DNA from: Pseudopyrenochaeta lycopersici
Taxonomy: Eukaryota > Ascomycota > Dothideomycetes > Pleosporales > Pseudopyrenochaetaceae
Length of the DNA: 64,000 nucleotides
Assembly (NCBI GenBank): GCA_003313425.1
Contig: NHZP01000015.1
Coordinates: forward strand, 310,001 to 374,000
Reading direction: 5' to 3'
Positions 35,334 to 45,454 of this stretch are shown piece by piece; positions within the stretch are counted from its first letter, which is position 1, and each line of letters begins with the position of its first letter. The notes beneath the pieces were generated by a model. That model did no database searches and was not told the origin of the DNA. It was given only the letters and a program-made list of their open reading frames with translations. Made by a program: the position numbers and the translations under genes.

Positions 35334-36508
35334 ATGCACGGTCTCATCACATACCTTCTCCTTGGGCCATCAGCTTTAGCAGCGTACATTGTGCCAGGGG
35401 CTCATTGGCGAGACACCAACGGTGATCTTGTGAATGCACACGCAGGAGGAATAAATTACAACGAGAAGAGTGAAACGTTTTGGCTCTTTGGCGAGTACAA
35501 GGTTGAGGGTCATACGGAGTGTGGTGTTGTTAGAGTGTATAGTTTCAAAGACCTGGCGAGATGGGAAGACAGAGGGCTTGCACTGGGTAAATACACAACG
35601 ATCTCCTTGCGGGTTTTGAATCGAATTGACGAATGAACTCTTCCGAGCCCATTAAAGGCCGTCCTCGTATTGATCCCTCAATGGTGATTCAGCGTCCCAA
35701 GGTTGCCTATGCTGAATCCATTGGCAAGTACAATGTAAGGTTTCTTTTCGTGCTCCCCTAGTTGCGGGTCATTGTTGACAGCCGAAATATGTGGTGGTAT
35801 GCCGATGCTCCTAACCGAGCCTACAATTGGTTGTTGCGAGGTCATGCCGTAGCCGATGATTTTTCCGGCCCTTACACATATGTTGAAGCATACTCTCATC
35901 TCGGGAACTGGTCACAAGACTTTAGTCTCTTCATCGACCCGGATACTAAGACACCGTACGCTATTTACTCAAATGTTGATAGACGGGAAGGTCGAGATGT
36001 ATACTTGACTGCTTACAATGGGGATATCACAAACCTCGAAGAGGTTATAATTCGCTGGGACAAATCAGATCTTAAAGCACCTAGCATTGTGGAAACAGAT
36101 GTTGGCTATTTCGCAATCATCAGCCATAAAACTGGATATCGGCCTAATAGTAAGATATCATATGTCGTTCCGAAAAATACACGACTCACAGTCCACAGAT
36201 GTTGTTGCCTACCATGCAAACAGATTAGCAGGCCCTTGGTCGCAGCCGTGTATCATTAATCCTTTGAACACAAGTGGATTGAACTCGCAGTCTGGCAAAA
36301 CCTTGACGATTCATGGATCGAAATAGACAACGCATCTATATCTTGGTGATAGGGTGAGCCCCATTCTTCGTTTACAATATCTACTATATTATTTGTGCTG
36401 ACATGATGATTTCAGTGGGACTTAAACGCCATTTGGGAAGTGACATATGTGTGGCTACCTCTCAACATCAACAGAGAAAGAAGTCACCTTCCATAGAGTA
36501 GATTGATA

Positions 36509-36553
36509 TAACGTGTTCCACCAGTCAGTGGCGAACACCAGTCAGTCGCGCAC
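36509..36553 (+). repeat. Left terminal inverted repeat (45 bp)
   Basis: Begins TAACGTGTTCC and is identical, as reverse complement, to 38311-38355. It contains an internal direct repeat ACCAGTCAGT at two positions 18 bp apart, possibly a duplicated transposase-binding site. Confidence 0.95.
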
Positions 36554-38310
36554 CCCACCAAATCGTCCACGCTTGCTCTCAAAACAACAACGATGACCTC
36601 TCAACAACAGCCTCCTGCAGCTCAAAAGGAAGGTCGTGTCCTTCTTACATCGCAGGCCTTTAATTTAAAGCAGATAAAGAGCGTCCGGAGGGCTACGAAG
36701 CTGTTTAACGTTCCTAATTCGACGCTCCGAGGTCGCCTTAACAGACGCCTACCTTAACCTATTATTAACGCACGTAAACAGAAGCTATTACCTACTAAGG
36801 AACAGAGCCTTATTTAATAGATACTAGAGCTTAATTAATAAGGCTTTCTACCTTATATTATTAACGTACGTTAGATAGGAGACGCCCTTCTTACTGCATA
36901 AGGTTAGCAGCCTCCTCTACTACCTCTTAGTAAGAACTAAGTCTCTTACTTTATTAAGGCTTAGTTAGAGCTTTAGATAAAGTAGAACTGTAAATTCTAC
37001 TTATAGCGCGTAAAATGCGAGGATCTTATAAAGATAAACGCCTAGTATAGCCTTATAAGAGATATAATTAAGACGTATAGGATAGTAGTAGAGGACACTT
37101 ATAACTTTAATAAGATAGGGTTTATAATAGGTATTACCTTAACGTTAAAGGTTATTACTAGCTCTAATACTATTAGACGAGTAACTATTATACAGCCTAG
37201 TAACTATAACTAGATAATAATAATTAAGTGTGTAAGCGCTGTAGGCTACGTACTGCCTCTCTTTATTATCTTTAAGGGTAAGGTCTACTAGGCGTTATAG
37301 TATAGTCTTAAGCTTTAGCTGCCTAGTAACTAGAGTATTAGTGTAAGTAATAATAGATAGATAACTAACGACCTTAGCCTTACCTAGTTAAAGCATTTTA
37401 ACGTCTATACAGCCTCACGTATAATTAGAAGCTATCGCCTTCTTATACTAGATAGCTATAGCAGCTACGTAACGCCTGTATTTAATATTTACTGCTTAGA
37501 GAGGAATATTATTACCCTTTATATACTTCTTTATACGTCTTATAAGCTATAGCCTCTTAATATTAGTTACTTCTTACCTCTTAAGATAGTATATAGATAC
37601 GTGATAGATAGGCTTACGCGCTAATAGGTGCAGCTTATTAATAAGGACAAGTTTCTATATATAAATCCTAATATACGTATAACTATTTTCTTAGTTTTAA
37701 ACATCTTTAGAGGCTTTTAGGCAACAGGCTTAGTCCTGTTCTATCCTAAACGCGTCCTATTAACGGTTACAGTTGTCTGTACACTGTCTCCTCTACAGAC
37801 AGAGGCTACAGCTAAGGCTGTTTAGACAACAGAAACGCCTTACACGATAGATTAACTTAATTAACAGGCCCGTCTTGTACGTAAGCTCCTCTACTGTCAA
37901 TTATAGAGCCCCTTAAGCAGAGCTCTCGCTTAGCTTGTTAAAGGCTGTTAGCTAGCTATAAACTTAGCTACAATCTTAGCAGAAGAAAACAGCAAACTCT
38001 GTGCCTTAAACACGCGTTTACGACGTAGGGAGGACAGGCAGCGACAATATATTGCAGCTGGAGGCGCGTTACAGGTTAAGGCAGGTTATGCGTTAGCTGT
38101 GGCTGCTAAAAGAGCCTTAAATGTAAGGGTGGAGGGTGAGGCTTCTCGGCCTCGGCAACAAGCACCTCTAACCTGCAGTAAGTGCGGAGTTTAAGGTTAT
38201 ATTCGCACCTCGTGTAGACAGAGATAGAGAATATTATTACTATATTTACTAGCAAATTTGCTGCGTGGTTGTCGCGTTATCGTGTGTTAAGATCCTCTCG
38301 TTTCGTGATA

Positions 38311-38355
38311 GTGCGCGACTGACTGGTGTTCGCCACTGACTGGTGGAACACGTTA
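38311..38355 (-). repeat. Right terminal inverted repeat (45 bp)
   Basis: Perfect inverted copy of 36509-36553, followed by the TA target duplication at 38356-38357. Confidence 0.95.
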
Positions 38356-39260
38356 TATGATTTAGATGTGTAAGCAGAACCAGTACTAAAATATTACAAA
38401 TCACTAAGGAATCGATAGGAAAACCGGTGAGTGGAATGCCATAGAAGGCAAAAGTTGTTATAGCACCGATGCAACGCTTAGAGGTAATGCGTTTTATCAA
38501 GAAGTGGTGAGTGCACGTCAAACTTATTGTTCAAACAAAGCCACGCTGACTTTCATGAAGCCATTTGCCAGCAATGGCACAATTGCAACTGGGATCAGCG
38601 GAAATGACAGCACAATCACTTTTGAAGTGCAAGGAGAAGGTGGAGAGCAATATGTGTCATTCTACTATCAGAGTGAGCAATCTCGCCTGACTGTCCTATC
38701 GCAGAGGCTAATATTTTGTGACCTAAGACACTGATGACATGGGTTTTGGGGATGCACCCTACGGCTCTCCGGACAGAATCGGTGGAATCTGGATTCTCCG
38801 TCGCTATGGCTGGGTTGAGGTGAACAACGACCCATCAACGCGGCGTCAGGTTTCTCTGAAGGATACTCATAAGGGAATAATTATGGCTTCGCCTTTGGCT
38901 CTCGACTTGACCCAGGGATAGAACAACATCACAATGGGTGGCTCATTAAATGGAAACGGCACTAAAGCCGCGGACATTGATAGAATTATCGTGTATCTAC
39001 TTGAAGTAGCTGGAGGAAGTTGTTAATGGGCCAGTAGGATACTAACAGCTAATTCCTCTACCTCACTTACTGAAGGGTGCTATAGCTTTGAGTTACAGTC
39101 CTTTTTGGCGACCTTGCTGAACCTTTCATAGCAATCGAATGATTTTGCTCATGAAGTTTGCTTTTGTGATGCTGGCGATGCTTGCTTTTATTTGCTATTT
39201 TTAATCTATCTACTTGCACTTAAACTTGGAGAGTAATTGAAGTATTGAAGCAGAAATAGT

Positions 39261-39441
39261 ACCGAGTTGTTCCTCTAGCCATGACCTCAGACGCATGGCA
39301 GTATGCAAATAACCTCCTCACGCAGCCTTTTCTGATTGCTGTGGATGTGCAATACTCAAATAATTAGCACTTTGACAGAGTTTCCGAGCTGCTCGACGGT
39401 AAGGAAAAGCAACCGAAGAAGTAGTCAGACCCTACGCTTGC
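39261..39441 (+). pseudogene. Decayed fragment of an alpha/beta hydrolase gene
   Basis: This stretch aligns by eye with 41755-41930 of the intact hydrolase gene. Shared parts include ATGACCT(C/G), GCATGGCA(G/A)TATGCA, CTCACGCAGCC versus CTTACGCAGCC, CTGATTG(C/T)TGTGG, and AGCTGCTCGACGG(T/C)AAG. The matching region codes for TWDAWQYADIFLTQPLLIVV in the intact gene. The fragment lacks both ends of the gene and has stops and small indels, so it is a dead, truncated relative 2.3 kb upstream of the intact gene. Confidence 0.75.
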
Positions 39442-39478
39442 CGGGCTCAACCGGGCTTTCAATCAAGGTCCCAGTTGA

Positions 39479-40330
39479 TCAAAGTCCAGCCATGTGCCTC
39501 AACCCGAGGTTGGTCACTAGCCGTCCTTCCATTCCTATACCGGTTCCCTGCTGTAATGGCTTGCCCTTTGACATTGCCAGCTCGGTCATAATTTTACCCA
39601 TGGGTTTTGTTGGCGTCATTAAGCTTCCGTACACCGTGTTGATCGTGGGGAACAGGATTTTCTTAGCAAGCCCTTGGTCCGCAATGTATTCGTGAATCTC
39701 TGGGTGACATCTCCAATCTACAGCCCCGGGGCGCACATTGTAGACTTTGAGTTGAGGGTGAATGTTAAGAAGCGCTGCCTCTACCTGCCCTTTCACACGA
39801 CCGAACATTGCCGTAAACATCCCCGGCGATTGGGTTGCACCTTCACCGGAGACGTATACAAATGTGAATGGTGTGTCAGGATGCAGTGTCGAAAAGGCTT
39901 TTGCAGCTTCAATCGGGTAATCGTGCGTAATCTCGACGTATTTTCTAGGCTTTACAGTCAGGGATCGGTGTGCAGCGAGATCAATATTCCGGACGAGCTT
40001 GTTGCCCCAACCTTACGTGATTTATGAACATTTTGCTGAAACCCTTCATTTTAACGAAAGCGAGCCATCAACTTACTCCTTGTCTACATCATTCTGGCTC
40101 ACACCCAACGCCCATACACACCCCTGTGCATCCTTCAAGTCTTCTAATAGCGCTTGATCATAAGTCCTAAAGTCATTGTGTATAATGACTTTCGCTTTCT
40201 TGTGACCTTCCGCCATCCTGACCGGGCGCCGGCTGAGGATAGAGATTCGAGTTATGGATTGTTGGGCAAGCATGTTATCGAGAACAGCGGCACCAACTAG
40301 GCCCGTTGCACCGGTAAGGATGAGATGCAT
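39479..40330 (-). CDS. Short-chain NAD(P)-binding (SDR, epimerase-like) protein
   Basis: Two exons, 40330-40077 and 39944-39479, give 239 residues. The N-terminus MHLILTGATGLVGAAVLDN holds the Rossmann GxTGxxG dinucleotide-binding motif. It is followed by SILSRRPVRMAEGHKKAKVI, in which the SRR basic pair favours NADP(H). The junction reads VDKEKYVEITHDYPIEAAKA, and FTFVYVSGEGATQS matches the strand before the active site of atypical SDRs. The usual YxxxK is not obvious; KVYNVRPGAVD is the later core. Its size is small for the extended SDR group and close to fungal nucleoside-diphosphate-sugar epimerase-like proteins. The substrate is unknown. The start is the first ATG, just before the Rossmann strand. 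Confidence 0.82.
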
Positions 40331-41114
40331 GGTTTTGAATATTGCCGATAATTGATATTGAACTTATGGAGAAGTAACGCCAAGCGTAGTTGCGAGCGAA
40401 GACAGTGTAGCATGTGTAAGGAGAACAGGAATGTTGTCTCTTGATAGTAAATGTAACTGAGCCTACACTCTCTGTTAAATCCGAAGCTTACCGCTTGCGA
40501 TTTTAGTCTCATCATACGTAGCTTAGCGCTGATTGGATGGACGAATTCATTTTCACTGACTTCAGAATGCATTGGTATATTGATCGCATTTGTTCAATAT
40601 TTCTTCCCACCTGCAAGAGATCGGACGGAGATAAGTTTTCTTCTCAGGACAGTAACATAGACACGTTCTGGTACATGCAGTATTAAATCCGTCGACAGGA
40701 GGAGATAGTACCGACCGGACCAAATGGTACGGTATCCAATAGAAAGCTGAGCTGGCTTAATGCGGTAAAGTAGCAGCGCCAGCCGGATCCAGAATCAGAG
40801 TGCCATGCACCCACCGCCAACAAAGGGTAAACTTTGGTGCGGGCAGTCAATGCGCCTACTGTCTGTTTTCGTAAGAGCGACTGCCCAACTCGAACAGCTT
40901 CCAGAGGACGATCTTCACGTGGTAATAGATCTTTGTCCGTAAACTCTATCTCCTAACGCCGAAACCTACCTGTGTAGCATACCTTACCATCACTTGCATA
41001 AAAGGAGCCAAAATGTAGAGGCTACCTCTCTACACTTAGAGTTACATCACATTAAATACCATATCATTCACATTCGCTTTGACGGAAGAGATCTGAACTT
41101 AAAAACCTGTTAAG
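40331..41114. promoter_or_regulatory. Divergent intergenic region
   Basis: This is 784 bp between the starts of the SDR-like gene (minus) and the hydrolase gene (plus). It presumably holds both promoters. No coding signal is visible. Confidence 0.35.
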
Positions 41115-42014
41115 ATGTCGGCGATTTCCATTCCGAAGGGCTCTCTTACCCTCGCTGGTCTCCTCTTCAAGCCAGCTTCCACTATCAGCAAGGTCCCTGC
41201 CATCGTCGTTATCCACCCTGGCGGAGGCGTCAAAGAGCAGTGTGCTAGCATCTACGCCAGAGAGCTCAGCGAAAAGGGATACGTCGCGATTGCCTATGAT
41301 GCTGCTCATCAAGGTGATTCGGAGGGACTACCTCGCTTTCTCGAAGACCCTGCAGTGAGAACAACGGATGCATCTGCTGTTGCGGACTATTTGGAACGAC
41401 TCGACTATATCGACGCGAATCGCATCTTTGTTGTGGGTATCTGTGCAGGAGGAGGATATGCAGTTGCCGCCGCAAAGATCGATCACCGTTTCAAGGCTGT
41501 TGCCATTGTCAGCGCCGTCAACTGGGGCGATGGAATCCGCTGTGGTATAGATGGGAATGGAAACCCAGCCGATGCGGTCACCGTCCTCGATCAGGTTGCG
41601 CACGCCATCCGATCCGAGGCGCAGAGCAATGAGCCAAATGTTGTGCCAATTGTACCACCCATGGGCGAGAATCCGGTTCGCGATATGCTGGACACCCATG
41701 AATACTACTTCACTCCGCGAGCACAGCATCCTAACTCGACGAATAAGATGTTGCTCCGCTCTATTCCTATATCTATGACCTGGGATGCATGGCAATATGC
41801 AGATATCTTCCTTACGCAGCCCTTGCTGATTGTTGTGGGTGAGAAGTCCTTCAGTAAATGGCACTCTGACAGGATTTTCAAGCTGCTCGACGGCAAGCAC
41901 AAGCAAATGAAGAGAGTGATCAGGCCCAACGCTTATCATATTGACCTTTACGATAAGAAGGAGCATGTCGAACCTACCGTCAAAGAAATTGACGAACTGT
42001 TCAAGGCTGCATAG
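41115..42014 (+). CDS. Alpha/beta hydrolase, dienelactone-hydrolase-like (Cys nucleophile)
   Basis: This is an intronless 299-residue cytosolic alpha/beta hydrolase. VPAIVVIHPGGGVKEQ forms the oxyanion-hole loop and YDAAHQGDSEG the following strand. The nucleophile elbow reads G-I-C110-A-G-G, with Cys instead of Ser; dienelactone hydrolases use a Cys in this position. A late His is in RPNAYHIDLYD and could complete the triad. Related fungal proteins occur in polyketide clusters and as detoxifying enzymes, but nothing here fixes the substrate. A decayed fragment of a related gene lies upstream at 39261-39441. Confidence 0.87.
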   Translation: MSAISIPKGSLTLAGLLFKPASTISKVPAIVVIHPGGGVKEQCASIYARELSEKGYVAIAYDAAHQGDSEGLPRFLEDPAVRTTDASAVADYLERLDYIDANRIFVVGICAGGGYAVAAAKIDHRFKAVAIVSAVNWGDGIRCGIDGNGNPADAVTVLDQVAHAIRSEAQSNEPNVVPIVPPMGENPVRDMLDTHEYYFTPRAQHPNSTNKMLLRSIPISMTWDAWQYADIFLTQPLLIVVGEKSFSKWHSDRIFKLLDGKHKQMKRVIRPNAYHIDLYDKKEHVEPTVKEIDELFKAA

Positions 42015-43597
42015 ATCTTTAACAGCGATGTATGTAGTGGAAATTTGCGAGAGGAACAAAATCAGCTTTAGAATTGACTTTTACACTCTCTGTAGAGCTG
42101 TGCATGTTGCTGTAGTCTCGTCCTAGTCACAATGCGAAGCGGACGTTAGTCACCCCCACAGTATCTTCGAAAAGCTGATAGCACATCACTGTTTGTCCTT
42201 GTGCATTCTTGGAGTCACTATTCATTAGCTGACCCCATGGGTGGCGTAAGTGCGGTGATACTGTTGTTGTACCCAGCAAAAGTATATCGCGAGCGCGTCG
42301 TGGTGGTCTGGGATACCGATGTGATCGCCCGGATGTTCACCGAGTCACGGAGCTAGATTAGCTTCATCATAGGGGCGTTGAGTAATCTGAATTCTTGGCG
42401 TATGATATGCCCAATTAAATAGGGCATAGCCAGTTCACAAATAGATTGTGCACAGGCTGTAATCGTCCGTATGTAGTCCGTGAAAAATCCATGAGTCCTC
42501 TATAGGATGGGCCATGGCCATCATCGAGTTAGCTGCTAATCGAGAAGTTCTTTGCGATTACTATGAAATTTTGTGCCGAGACAGCGTTCCGGCTGGTACT
42601 CAAGTTCACATCGCAGTTCTGCAGCTACACTCTCTGATTATGAGGCTACCTTCCCAGTAACTAATTTCATTGTTCTATATCAGCCAATCACAATCTGCCA
42701 TCAAATGATCCGGATAGATATGGAGATGAAAGTCTAGAACAGCTCATTCACTAGTAAGCACTATCGAGCTAACGTTTGATGTACAGGATCCAAATGGGAA
42801 GCAAGAAAGCAAGTTGAAAAACTTAACAGTGTGGATTTGCTAGGGCACCCACCTAGTACCTTTTTGCAATCATGTTGCTTGAATTCGGCTTATAGAACGA
42901 GAGGCTATGGATTCTTTAGTCGACCATCACTAAAGTCAACAAAATTACCGTTGTCAAGGTACGGTCGCCTGCTTTGGGTCAGAGAAAGTCACTGAATGCA
43001 TACACCATCACCTATATCTACAGATTACACATGTGAAACAGTCAGAGGCTAGCGAGGCAGCGGCTATAGTGTAAGTGAGATTGGTAACGGGTGTTCACGT
43101 CATGTAGGCGAAGTTGTCACAATTGTTGGCTGTCTTGACTTGTACTCGGTGCTGGATTCGCGCTTGGTGCGTGTCTCAAACGGAGATGGCAGCAGCAAAA
43201 TATAACGGCAAGAATCCCAAGGCATTGCCTAGGATAAGCATTTGGCAGGAGACGCTACGGTAGTCTTAGTACTGTGAGTCTTTCCTAGCATATCAAAGTT
43301 CCAAACAAGCAAACTAAAAAGCCCCGCCCAGACAGCCGTACCTGATTAAACAAACAAGCAAGAACACTAGAAAGCGGCCAAACAATTAAAACCTGAGCTT
43401 CAATTTTTCCCGGTTTTGTTGACGACTTTGTTGGAGGTGCAGCTTACCCGTCAGAGTAAGCAAGACGCACCAGGTTTTTAAAAGCCGTCCCTTGCAAGCC
43501 CCACACAACTAATCCTATTGTGGATGCCTAAATTAAAGGACAAGATCTCACCCTTTCCAGCTCTGCATCCTCTCACTCTTTTCAACTATTTCCGATC
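42015..43597. other. Intergenic, no gene seen
   Basis: This is 1.6 kb with only short open frames. The last 100 bp is pyrimidine-rich and precedes the HET gene start. Confidence 0.35.
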
Positions 43598-44818
43598 ATG
43601 CGTCTTCTGCGACTGGATTCTGAAAAATCTAAGTGGGTTCTTGAAGATTTCCCAGGACCAATAATTCCCTTCTACGCTATACTTTCTCATACTTGGGGTC
43701 GCGATAATGATGAGGTTAAGTTCGAAGATATTGAAGATGGACAGCAGGAGTACAGCGACATCAGCAAGCCAGGTTACGACAAACTTCGCTTTTGTCAGGA
43801 GCGAGTAGAGAATGATGGCCTACGATACTTCTGGATAGACACTTGCTGCATCAAGAAATCGAGCAGCTCCGAGTTGCAACGATCACTGGCCTCCATGTTC
43901 TATTGGTATCAGAGGGCTGCCAGATGCTATGTGTATCTCACAGATGTCTCTATCCAAGAATCTACTGGAGACTCTGAATTCAAATGGGAGAAGGCATTTT
44001 CGAGGAGCAGATGGTTCAAACGTGGCTGGGCACTTCAAGAACTGCTAGCGCCAGATTCCGTCCTTTTCTTCTCTAAGGAAAGAGACTTCATAGGGGACAA
44101 AAGGGAACTGGCGTCTACGATTGGTGTCGTTACCAAAATTCCCGGTCCAGCCCTTAGAGGGTTGGATCTATCGCGCTTTAGCAAGGAAGAGCGTTTGTCT
44201 TGGGCGAAAGACCGTAGTACAACGGTACCAGAAGATGCCGCTTATTGTTTGATTGGTATTTTCGACGTAGAGCTGCATATGCTGTATGCAGAGGGCGACT
44301 ATAATAAGAGGAAGGGTGCAGCTCTGCACATGCTCCACAAAGCCATTGCGGAAAAGAATCCCGACGCCGAACGACTGGAGGATGTCATACGTATTGGCGG
44401 CGCAGCTTGGAGGGATCTCACCACATTGAGCGGGGAGGATCTGCGAAGATTAGATACTGACCTTGATGAATATCTGAAGTGGCTGCTATATGGGTTTCGA
44501 AGGCAGTACAACGGAAAATTTGGTGACTCGGATAGCCTTACCGAACTGTCGCAGACTGCAGGCAGACGAATGAAGGAATTGTTGGCAAAATATGGAGTCC
44601 GCTACGAAGATCTGTCAGATCTTGAAGCCAACGTACAGTCTTGGAAAGATCCATGGGCCCGCTACAGGGCCAAAAGTGGTACTCATCAAGCTCGATTGCA
44701 AGGGCTTGTGGAGAATCGGTGGTACTGGTCGAAGAAGAATGACGACATTTTTACAGGTATTACTGCGTACAGAACACTAGAAGATTTAATGATTTGGAGA
44801 GGGACTTGGAAGAAGTAA
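43598..44818 (+). CDS. HET-domain (heterokaryon incompatibility) protein
   Basis: This is an intronless 406-residue protein. The N-terminus MRLLRLDSEKSKWVLEDF leads into the HET domain core: YAILSHTWG, YDKLRFCQERVENDGLRYFW with IDTCCI, MFYWYQRAARCYVYLTDV, and the FSRSRWFKRGWALQELLAP block. HET proteins trigger programmed death of fused cells when incompatible partners meet. The domain covers about residues 1-160. The C-terminal half is helical and charged, with no NACHT, ankyrin or WD repeats, so this is a short class member whose trigger is unknown. It sits in the gene-poor, transposon-bearing part of the window, a common location for this expanded fungal family. Confidence 0.92.
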   Translation: MRLLRLDSEKSKWVLEDFPGPIIPFYAILSHTWGRDNDEVKFEDIEDGQQEYSDISKPGYDKLRFCQERVENDGLRYFWIDTCCIKKSSSSELQRSLASMFYWYQRAARCYVYLTDVSIQESTGDSEFKWEKAFSRSRWFKRGWALQELLAPDSVLFFSKERDFIGDKRELASTIGVVTKIPGPALRGLDLSRFSKEERLSWAKDRSTTVPEDAAYCLIGIFDVELHMLYAEGDYNKRKGAALHMLHKAIAEKNPDAERLEDVIRIGGAAWRDLTTLSGEDLRRLDTDLDEYLKWLLYGFRRQYNGKFGDSDSLTELSQTAGRRMKELLAKYGVRYEDLSDLEANVQSWKDPWARYRAKSGTHQARLQGLVENRWYWSKKNDDIFTGITAYRTLEDLMIWRGTWKK

Positions 44819-45335
44819 AAGTACAATGAGCAACGCTCGATTATTACACTGCAGCATCGCAATTTCTCTATGCTTGCTCGTGCCTGCCCCAGTGATTGAA
44901 ACGAATAGAGTTGGAGCTCCATGCATACTATGGGCCTATGGCATATGTAAATTCGGGTAGTTTATACCATTCCAAGTATCACTAGGGCCGTTGTAACTGA
45001 AGTTGTAAATAGTCAGCCACAACGAACGTCTCGCGAGCCTTTGGCAAGACGCAGATCCGTACCTTCCCCACAATGCAGCCAAAAAGGTACGAATACCCAA
45101 CAAGGCCTGGTACAGAGTAAAATGGGTGCGGGCCTGTGTCTTGCTTGCCTTGTCACGTACTTCACTTTTCAAAACCGCTAGGTTGTCGATGTTCCTTCCA
45201 ATCATGAGTTGTAAATGTATTCGCAGCCGCCGGACAAGAATTTGACGTCCGTTACCTTGCCTCTAGCGTCGGTCATTACTGTCTGCCTCCAAGTAGCTAA
45301 TAGCCAAAAACTAATATGCAAAGAAAATTGCAAAA
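44819..45335. other. Intergenic, no gene seen
   Basis: This is 517 bp between the HET gene and the 5S rRNA gene. An 89-codon open frame on the minus strand (44936-45205) has no recognisable features. Confidence 0.35.
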
Positions 45336-45454
45336 ACATACAACAGCGGGGATTCGCTAGTGGTCACCCACCTAACTACTAATCCGCCGGTACGCTGCTT
45401 AAGTAAGGCTGAGCGAACGGGAAGCCCTGTTTTCAACGTCCTATGGTCGTATGT
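45336..45454 (-). rRNA. 5S ribosomal RNA
   Basis: This is a 119-nt match on the minus strand to fungal 5S rRNA. It begins ACATACGACCATAGG, contains GGTGGGTGACCAC and AGCGAATCCC, and ends GTTGTATGT. The ends pair as helix I (ACATACGAC with GTTGTATGT). Helix II is preserved by ACGTTG pairing with CAGCGT, although both strands differ from the sequence I remember as usual for this group. A T-run follows the 3' end, the usual RNA polymerase III stop. Several C-to-T type differences from the usual fungal sequence leave open whether it is an active variant or a decaying copy. Single dispersed 5S genes are normal in filamentous ascomycetes. Confidence 0.85.

Larger units (their letters stand above)
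36509..38355 (+). mobile_element. Pogo/Fot1-like DNA transposon (Tc1-mariner superfamily), RIP-degraded
   Basis: The element is 1,847 bp with perfect 45-bp terminal inverted repeats and a TA target-site duplication (36507-36508 and 38356-38357). Removing the element and one TA restores the reading frame of the host GH43 gene, which fixes the ends. A transposase start at 36593 (MTSQQQPPAAQKEGRVLL) leads into a psq/pogo-type helix-turn-helix (RATKLFNVPNSTLRGRLNR) before the first stop at 36755. The rest has dozens of TAA/TAG codons. The centre (about 36,660-37,690) is very rich in TpA and poor in CpA/TpG, the RIP signature. The ends and 3' part are much less altered. The copy cannot encode transposase but still has intact ends. 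Confidence 0.9.
35334..39026 (+). pseudogene. GH43 exo-beta-1,3-galactanase-like gene, broken and transposon-split
   Basis: The protein would be a secreted GH43 (subfamily 24-like) galactanase with a C-terminal CBM35-like module. Exon 1 starts at 35334 with a signal peptide and reads YIVPGAHWRDTNGDLVNAHAGG. Later blocks are MWWYADAPNRAY, DVYLTAYNGDI and VVAYHANRLAGPW. A 1,847-bp transposon sits between VD-stop-Y and DLDV. Beyond it the frame resumes (KTGEWNAIEGKSCYS, then GFGDAPYGSPDRIGGIW) and ends near 39026 after NGNGTKAADIDRIIVY. Other damage: TAG at 36324-36326 (where Gln is likely), a one-base frameshift around 36475-36482, TGA at 36504-36506 (where Trp is expected) and TAG at 38919-38921. 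The stops fit C-to-T/G-to-A changes. The splice at the end of exon 1 (near 35585) also no longer gives a clean phase. No functional product is expected. Confidence 0.85.
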
